Assembly: GCA_934271085.1 (NCBI GenBank)
Contig: CAKQQU010000010.1
Span: 1 to 35,623, forward strand
Source: an uncultured Bacillota bacterium
Lineage (GTDB): Bacteria > Bacillota > Dehalobacteriia > UBA4068
DNA: 35,623 nucleotides
Direction: 5' to 3'
The position numbers and the translations under genes are program-made. The notes below the pieces were generated by a model, which ran no database searches, was not told the DNA's origin, and saw nothing but the letters and a program-made list of their open reading frames with translations. Numbering within the stretch: position 1 is the stretch's first letter; the number at the start of each line of letters is the position of its first letter. This document shows, one piece after another, positions 31,435-35,623 of this stretch.

Positions 31435-32088
31435 ATGTTTATCATGCGTGTTTATAAAATATTACCATTACTGGTTTTGATCGCTTTTTGCTGCTGCGGC
31501 TGCACAGTAGAGTTGGATGTAAACGAAAATGAGTCGCCTTCCCGTACATATATAAGCGATAACGGCTACAGCATTACAGTTCCCCAAAATTGGCAGGAGA
31601 ATGATATTTCCGAATCAACAGTGGAGTTCTGTGATGAAGATAATCAGCTATCCCTTACAATAACCAGCGAGTTTGGGGGCGTGGATTATTATTCCATGCG
31701 CGAAATAAAAGACCAGCTTACAGAAACAATTGCCGCTGACCTGTTCAAGACCTACGATATTACTGACGATGAAGGCGGGACCAAGTATTTTCATCGGGTG
31801 CTCAAGGGTGCGGATCTCCAGGGCGCGAAACTGGTAGTTGATATTTATGCCAATCAGCCCTTTTTGACTATACGCCATTATATGGTAATAGTTGCTTCTT
31901 CCAAAGCCTATAAGACTTATGAAAACCAGATCGATGAGCTTATATCCTCATTTACACCTACCTATACTGAGGATGAGTATTTGCTGCTTATGGAGGAAAG
32001 GCGTGAGGCAGCCAGGAACAATGAATCGGGAGAGGCGGATCAGACCTCTGGAAATACAACTGAAGAACAGGAGCCCCAGGAAGAATAA
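31435..32088 (+). CDS. Predicted lipoprotein, PsbP-like fold possible
   Basis: A 217-residue exported protein with a short basic start, a hydrophobic run (KILPLLVLIAFCCC) and a cysteine-rich end FCCCGC, so a lipidated Cys near 23-25 is likely although the lipobox is not textbook. The mature part (about 40-180) has the YSITVPQNWQE and ISSFTP pattern common in small lipoproteins of the PsbP-like type. The last 35 residues are acidic and polar (EEQEPQEE). I start at the ATG at 31435, with GGAG close by; the ATG at 31444 is an alternative. It begins seven bases after pncC. The function is unknown. Confidence 0.7.
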   Translation: MFIMRVYKILPLLVLIAFCCCGCTVELDVNENESPSRTYISDNGYSITVPQNWQENDISESTVEFCDEDNQLSLTITSEFGGVDYYSMREIKDQLTETIAADLFKTYDITDDEGGTKYFHRVLKGADLQGAKLVVDIYANQPFLTIRHYMVIVASSKAYKTYENQIDELISSFTPTYTEDEYLLLMEERREAARNNESGEADQTSGNTTEEQEPQEE

Positions 32089-32126
32089 TGGGGAGATGTA
32101 AAATTTTAAAAAATAGCAAAATTCTC

Positions 32127-32155
32127 TTGCATTTTCTTTTCATATATGGTATATT
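32127..32155 (+). promoter_or_regulatory. Consensus promoter for tRNA-Leu
   Basis: TTGCAT (32127-32132) and TATATT (32150-32155) are 17 bases apart and end about 41 bases before the tRNA. Confidence 0.8.
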
Positions 32156-32196
32156 ATTTCTCGCGGTGATTATATCGCAGAACATAATTCGCTTAT

Positions 32197-32283
32197 GCGG
32201 GTGTGGCGGAATTGGCAGACGCGCTAGATTCAGGTTCTAGTGGAGGTTGCTCTGTGCAGGTTCAAGTCCTGTCACCCGCACCA
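32197..32283 (+). tRNA. tRNA-Leu(CAG)
   Basis: A complete 87-base class II tRNA. The acceptor GCGGGTG pairs with CACCCGC, with discriminator A and an encoded CCA. The anticodon stem CTAGA/TCTAG encloses TTCAGGT, anticodon CAG, which reads CUG leucine codons. The long variable arm (TGGAGGTTGCTCTGT region) is typical of leucine tRNAs. It has its own promoter and terminator. Confidence 0.97.
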
Positions 32284-32291
32284 GTTCTTGT

Positions 32292-32324
32292 GGCAGTTGA
32301 TAAGAATCAACTGCCGCTTTTTTT
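32292..32324 (+). terminator. Terminator of tRNA-Leu
   Basis: GGCAGTTGAT (32292-32301) pairs with ATCAACTGCC (32306-32315) across a four-base loop, then GC and seven Ts. Confidence 0.93.
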
Positions 32325-32387
32325 ATCCCCGGCGGTAAGCTTAATTGCTGTCATTATTGTTGTATTTGGATAAATGGAGATAGCATA

Positions 32388-32924
32388 GTGGATTTTAAGC
32401 CTTATTTTGACAGATTGTTTGCGGAGCTTCCGGATACCCCAGGCTCCCATTATATAGAGGATAAAATTCTGCAGTCCATGGAAAGACAGAAGAATATGTA
32501 TATTGAGCAGGGGATGTCCGAACATGATGCCTTTTGCCAATGTCTTTTCGATTTTGGTTCTGCTCAGGGACTGCAGGCTGCTTTATTTGACGATAAAGTC
32601 AAAAAAGGATATAGAAAGCTTATTAAGAACTATCGCAAGATGGTGCGTTGGGGATTTTTGGCTATCATAATCATACCAATGATTTTTATGGTCATGATGT
32701 TTTTTATGGAATCAAAGCTGGTATTCCTAGTACTTTGGATAATTTCCATCATTGGCATTGCTGCATATCTTATTTGCATGGAATATACTTATTTCAAATA
32801 TAAAAAGCTTATGTCCCATAAAGCCGGGGTCAGGATAAATATTATGACCTCCAATGTTATCAATAAACTAAAAAATTCTTTTGAAGCTGAGTCCGGGAGT
32901 TCAGCAGAAAAAGACGGGGATTAA
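32388..32924 (+). CDS. Small membrane protein with cytosolic N-terminal domain (unknown function)
   Basis: A 178-residue protein I do not recognise with certainty. Residues 1-80 form a charged cytosolic domain resembling the short permease-prefix or DUF1700-type modules: a helix-rich stretch, an LxxGMSEHDAFCQCLFDFG core and a basic linker. Two membrane helices (about 86-108 and 110-130) follow, then a polar tail. The start is GTG with GGAG eight bases upstream. It is 11 bases before the YhgE/Pip gene, so the two are co-transcribed and may act together, for example as a sensor or regulator of the larger protein. That link is inference. Confidence 0.65.
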   Translation: MDFKPYFDRLFAELPDTPGSHYIEDKILQSMERQKNMYIEQGMSEHDAFCQCLFDFGSAQGLQAALFDDKVKKGYRKLIKNYRKMVRWGFLAIIIIPMIFMVMMFFMESKLVFLVLWIISIIGIAAYLICMEYTYFKYKKLMSHKAGVRINIMTSNVINKLKNSFEAESGSSAEKDGD

Positions 32925-32935
32925 GAGGGACTATT

Positions 32936-35119
32936 ATGAAGAATATAATGCGCGTATTTATCAGGGATCTTAAGAATCTTAACGGCAATATCACGGCTAT
33001 CATTGTTATTATAGGCATTTGCATTATACCGGCTTTGTACGCCTGGTTCAATATTGCTGCGAACTGGGATCCCTATGGCAATACTGCTGGCATAAAGGTG
33101 GCGGTAGCCAATATGGACCAAGGGTATGACGCTACGGAACTGCTACCCGGCCGGATCAATATTGGCGATGAGATAGTAAGCTCTTTAAAAGATAATGAGC
33201 AGATAGGATGGACCTTTCTGGATTATGACGCTGCAATGGAGGGGGTAAAACGGGGAGATTATTATGCTGCGGTAATTATACCAGAGGATTTCTCGGAAAA
33301 AATAGCCAGTTTTTTAACTGATAATATTGAGAGTCCAACCATACAGTATTATGTTAATGAAAAAAAGAATGCTATTGCCCCCAAAATTACCGATACTGGT
33401 ATAAATACCCTGGCCTCCGAGGTGAACTCAAAGTTTATAAGTATAGCTACAGAAACCATAGCTTCTGTTATCAGCGTTTCTGCCGGTGAGCTTAATGATA
33501 TGGGGCTTACTCCCATTGATGATCTGATGGGCTCGCTGAAGGATACCCGCGATTCCCTGTCGATTCTGTCATCTTCTTTAAATACGCTGGTCAGTACCTC
33601 GGACAGTATAGTTTGCGTACTTGATTCTCTTGCCGCTTCCTTGCCTGGCCTGGATAATAGCCTGGACAATGGCGCCCATACTGTAGGCGATGTGGAAAAT
33701 GCTTTGGTAAATGCAAAAAACCTTACTGTACAGCTCCTGGATATGACTGATTCGGTATTTGGCGTGTTGGAGGATACGGCAGGTTTTTTGGGTGATATTT
33801 TTGATACTGTCGATTCCGGCAGCGGGATGGATATGCAATTTGTTGTGGAACGGCTTTATCATATGGCGGATGTGGAGGATTCCCTGGCTTCTATGCTTGA
33901 GCAGCCTATAGATATATTAAGCCGGCTTGCCGCTAATATGCCGGAGAATTCAGCCTCCTATGATGCGCTTAATAATTTCATCAGTCAGCTTGCCGCTCTT
34001 TCAGGCCGACTAAGCGCCAATGGTGAGCGACTGCGTTCTGTTGCGGCTGATATTTCTTCAGCGGGAGAAATCGCCCAGAATCATATAACCGATATCAGCA
34101 GCATGCTTTTATCTCAGAGCAGTCAGATTAGTTCTATTAGAAGCCAGTTCAACGGCACTGTACGGCCTCTGATGAACGTTTCATTTAACGATTTAATGCT
34201 GACTTTGGATGATCTGAACTATTTTTTGAACGGAATATCTGACAGTGTTGAGCAGCTGGATAAAGTATTCGACAGTGCGATTTCAGCCATGAACGCTGTA
34301 AAAGCCTCTCTTGAAAGCAGCAGGGAAACAGTGGAAAAGATTTGCGGTAAATTAACTGCTGTAGTTGATAAACTGGATGATGTCACTGCCGATGAGCAGA
34401 TCCAGGCACTTATTGAAATACTCAAAAATGACCCGGAGCTGGTTGGCGATTTTATGTCGTCTCCGGTTAAAATCGAGACTACTATATTGTTCCCCATTGA
34501 AAATTATGGCTCGGCCATGTCGCCTTTCTATTCGGTTTTGGCCATTTGGGTAGGGGCTATAGTAATGGTAGCCATGCTTAAGGTAAGGGTATATCCAGAT
34601 AAGGAGCTTGGTAATATCAGGCCGTATCAGGCATATTTCGGCAGATATATTATTTTTATGATATTCGGTCTTCTCCAGGCTACCTTCATTGCCCTAGGCG
34701 ATCTTTATTACCTGGGCATACAATGCCAAGCGCCTTTCCTGTTTCTGCTGGCCTCCTATGTCATCAGCATCGTGTTTACCTTTTTTGTTTATACCATGAC
34801 GGTTTCCTTCAGCGATATCGGCAAGGCCATCAGCGTTATCCTGCTGGTAATTCAGATAGCCGGGGCAGGGGGGACTTTTCCCGTAGAAGTTCTTCCCGGT
34901 TTTTTCCAGAGTTTTTATTCATTCCTGCCTTTTACTTATGCTATAGATGCTTTACGCAGCACTGTTGCCGGTATTTATGCAGGCGATTATGTCCTGAATC
35001 TGCTGCATTTGCTGGTTTACATCCCGGTTGCGCTGATTTTCGGGCTTATACTGCGTAAACCCCTTATCAAACTTAACGAGTTCTTTGAAAACCGGCTGGA
35101 AGAGACTAAACTGATGTAG
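32936..35119 (+). CDS. yhgE: YhgE/Pip family membrane protein (phage-infection-protein type)
   Basis: A 727-residue membrane protein. One N-terminal helix (about 18-38) in NGNITAIIVIIGICIIPALYAWFNI is the YhgE/Pip start motif, and YAWFNIAANWDPYGN follows. A large outside region (about 45-520) carries helical heptad-type repeats. About five or six C-terminal helices (about 535-715) form an ABC-2-like permease domain. The family includes the Lactococcus phage-infection protein and EsaA-like parts of type VII secretion, but most members have no known substrate. Length is normal. A GAGGG ribosome site is close to the ATG. It follows a small membrane gene and no terminator is clear. Confidence 0.92.
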   Translation: MKNIMRVFIRDLKNLNGNITAIIVIIGICIIPALYAWFNIAANWDPYGNTAGIKVAVANMDQGYDATELLPGRINIGDEIVSSLKDNEQIGWTFLDYDAAMEGVKRGDYYAAVIIPEDFSEKIASFLTDNIESPTIQYYVNEKKNAIAPKITDTGINTLASEVNSKFISIATETIASVISVSAGELNDMGLTPIDDLMGSLKDTRDSLSILSSSLNTLVSTSDSIVCVLDSLAASLPGLDNSLDNGAHTVGDVENALVNAKNLTVQLLDMTDSVFGVLEDTAGFLGDIFDTVDSGSGMDMQFVVERLYHMADVEDSLASMLEQPIDILSRLAANMPENSASYDALNNFISQLAALSGRLSANGERLRSVAADISSAGEIAQNHITDISSMLLSQSSQISSIRSQFNGTVRPLMNVSFNDLMLTLDDLNYFLNGISDSVEQLDKVFDSAISAMNAVKASLESSRETVEKICGKLTAVVDKLDDVTADEQIQALIEILKNDPELVGDFMSSPVKIETTILFPIENYGSAMSPFYSVLAIWVGAIVMVAMLKVRVYPDKELGNIRPYQAYFGRYIIFMIFGLLQATFIALGDLYYLGIQCQAPFLFLLASYVISIVFTFFVYTMTVSFSDIGKAISVILLVIQIAGAGGTFPVEVLPGFFQSFYSFLPFTYAIDALRSTVAGIYAGDYVLNLLHLLVYIPVALIFGLILRKPLIKLNEFFENRLEETKLM

Positions 35120-35386
35120 TTAGCAGTATATAACGGATCTATATTGGGATATAGCTGGGCCAAATATATTGGAAACAATTATCGGGACTTGCTTTATTCC
35201 GGCGATTACGGACAACAAAAAACCTTCAACCGATGGTGAAGGTCTGTCAGGTGGCTTCAATTCGGATATTTTCGCCTCGGAAGCCTTGCGCCGCAACGGC
35301 TTGCAAATTTCCAACAAAAAATACTCGCAATTTTTTTGAAGTACTACTGACGCTATTCGAACCCCCGTCCAAATTCAACACAGGCA
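35120..35386. other. Intergenic region with minus-strand terminator-like hairpin
   Basis: ACCTTCA (35222-35228) and TGAAGGT (35237-35243) form a stem that on the minus strand is followed by six Ts, so it probably ends the nuclease transcript entering from the right. An open frame on the minus strand (35120-35317) has no ribosome site and looks like spacer. I see no other gene. Confidence 0.55.
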
Positions 35387-35623
35387 TTACTCATCCAGCT
35401 TTTGAAATTCATCCGGCCGCAATTCTCGCTTCAGTTCTTCTTCTGTCGGCAGATAGGTAAAATACTTGGATGCGAAGATCTGGTGATTATCCTCCGGCAA
35501 AGTGTACTTTACCACAGCATCACTTTTATCAGCACAGAGGACAATTCCAATCGGCGGTGTGTCCCCTTCGTTCATCAACTCACGAGTATAGTAGTTGACG
35601 TACATCTGCATCTGACCGAGATC
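35387..35623 (-). CDS. YhcG/DUF1016-type PDDEXK nuclease family protein (partial, 5' end outside window)
   Basis: The last 78 residues of a larger protein; the frame is open to the right edge, so the N-terminus is missing. The visible part, DLGQMQMYVNYY followed by GDTPPIGIVLCADKSDAVVKY, ASKY and LPTEEELKREL, is the C-terminal end of the DUF1016 (YhcG) PDDEXK nuclease-like family: the Q-x-x-x-Y helix of the nuclease fold and the PIGIVLC strand. Such proteins are common in accessory regions and near restriction genes; their true role is unknown. It faces the YhgE gene, with a terminator-like hairpin between. Confidence 0.85.
   Translation of the reverse strand, partial: DLGQMQMYVNYYTRELMNEGDTPPIGIVLCADKSDAVVKYTLPEDNHQIFASKYFTYLPTEEELKRELRPDEFQKLDE

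Noticed and set aside
35350..35380. T-loop-like stretch on the minus strand (GGTTCGAAT) that resembles a tRNA remnant
   Set aside because: The flanking five bases on each side do not pair, and no acceptor or anticodon arm is nearby.

Overview
The window looks like chromosomal core DNA from a spore-forming, low-to-mid GC Firmicute, most likely a Negativicute or Clostridium-type lineage. The support is gene content and order: spoIIGA-sigE, an alpha/beta-type small acid-soluble spore protein, dipicolinate synthase dpaA-dpaB, and a run dpaA-dpaB-asd-dapA-rnj-tepA-ylzJ-(uppP)-ftsK/spoIIIE that matches the Bacillus spoVF-to-spoIIIE neighbourhood, here without an aspartokinase gene and with uppP added. 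The exact genus cannot be fixed from the sequence alone. I see no prophage, insertion sequence or CRISPR array.

Left third (1-12.1 kb, almost all minus strand): a long co-directional series reading nnr, alr, rpiB, comEB, wecB, atpZ, atpI, atpB, atpE, atpF, atpH, which runs off the left edge. It joins metabolite repair, D-alanine supply, pentose phosphate, dCMP deamination and a UDP-GlcNAc epimerase to the Fo part of the ATP synthase. A strong consensus promoter in front of atpB lets the structural ATP synthase genes be read separately. The c subunit carries the Gln/Glu-Ser/Tyr ligand pattern of sodium-translocating rings, so the enzyme may be Na+-coupled. To the right lie a metallophosphoesterase, a plus-strand DUF378 gene, sigE, spoIIGA, the spore protein gene, yigZ and trmL.

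Middle (12.2-16.3 kb): a three-gene minus-strand cluster of two paralogous C45-family self-processing acyltransferase/hydrolases and one AmiS/UreI-family amide or urea channel. It has an inverted repeat over its candidate promoter, a very strong hairpin before the channel gene, and a terminator after it. About 700 bases of AT-rich non-coding DNA and a tRNA-Pro(CGG) gene separate it from the right half. This cluster is my best candidate for an undescribed system: import or release of a small amide coupled to intracellular N-acyl hydrolysis.

Right half (16.3-35.1 kb, all plus strand): an aldehyde dehydrogenase and a pyridoxal/pyridoxamine kinase, each with a repeat-rich leader; then dpaA-dpaB behind a sigma-K-like promoter, and asd-dapA behind a separate vegetative-type promoter, so lysine/diaminopimelate supply can be uncoupled from dipicolinate synthesis; then rnj, tepA (TTG start inside a hairpin), ylzJ, uppP, ftsK, rimO, pgsA, pncC and a lipoprotein; then tRNA-Leu(CAG), a small membrane protein and a YhgE/Pip-type membrane protein. 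The last 500 bases hold an intergenic segment and the 3' end of a minus-strand YhcG/DUF1016-type nuclease gene, the only part that looks like typical accessory DNA.
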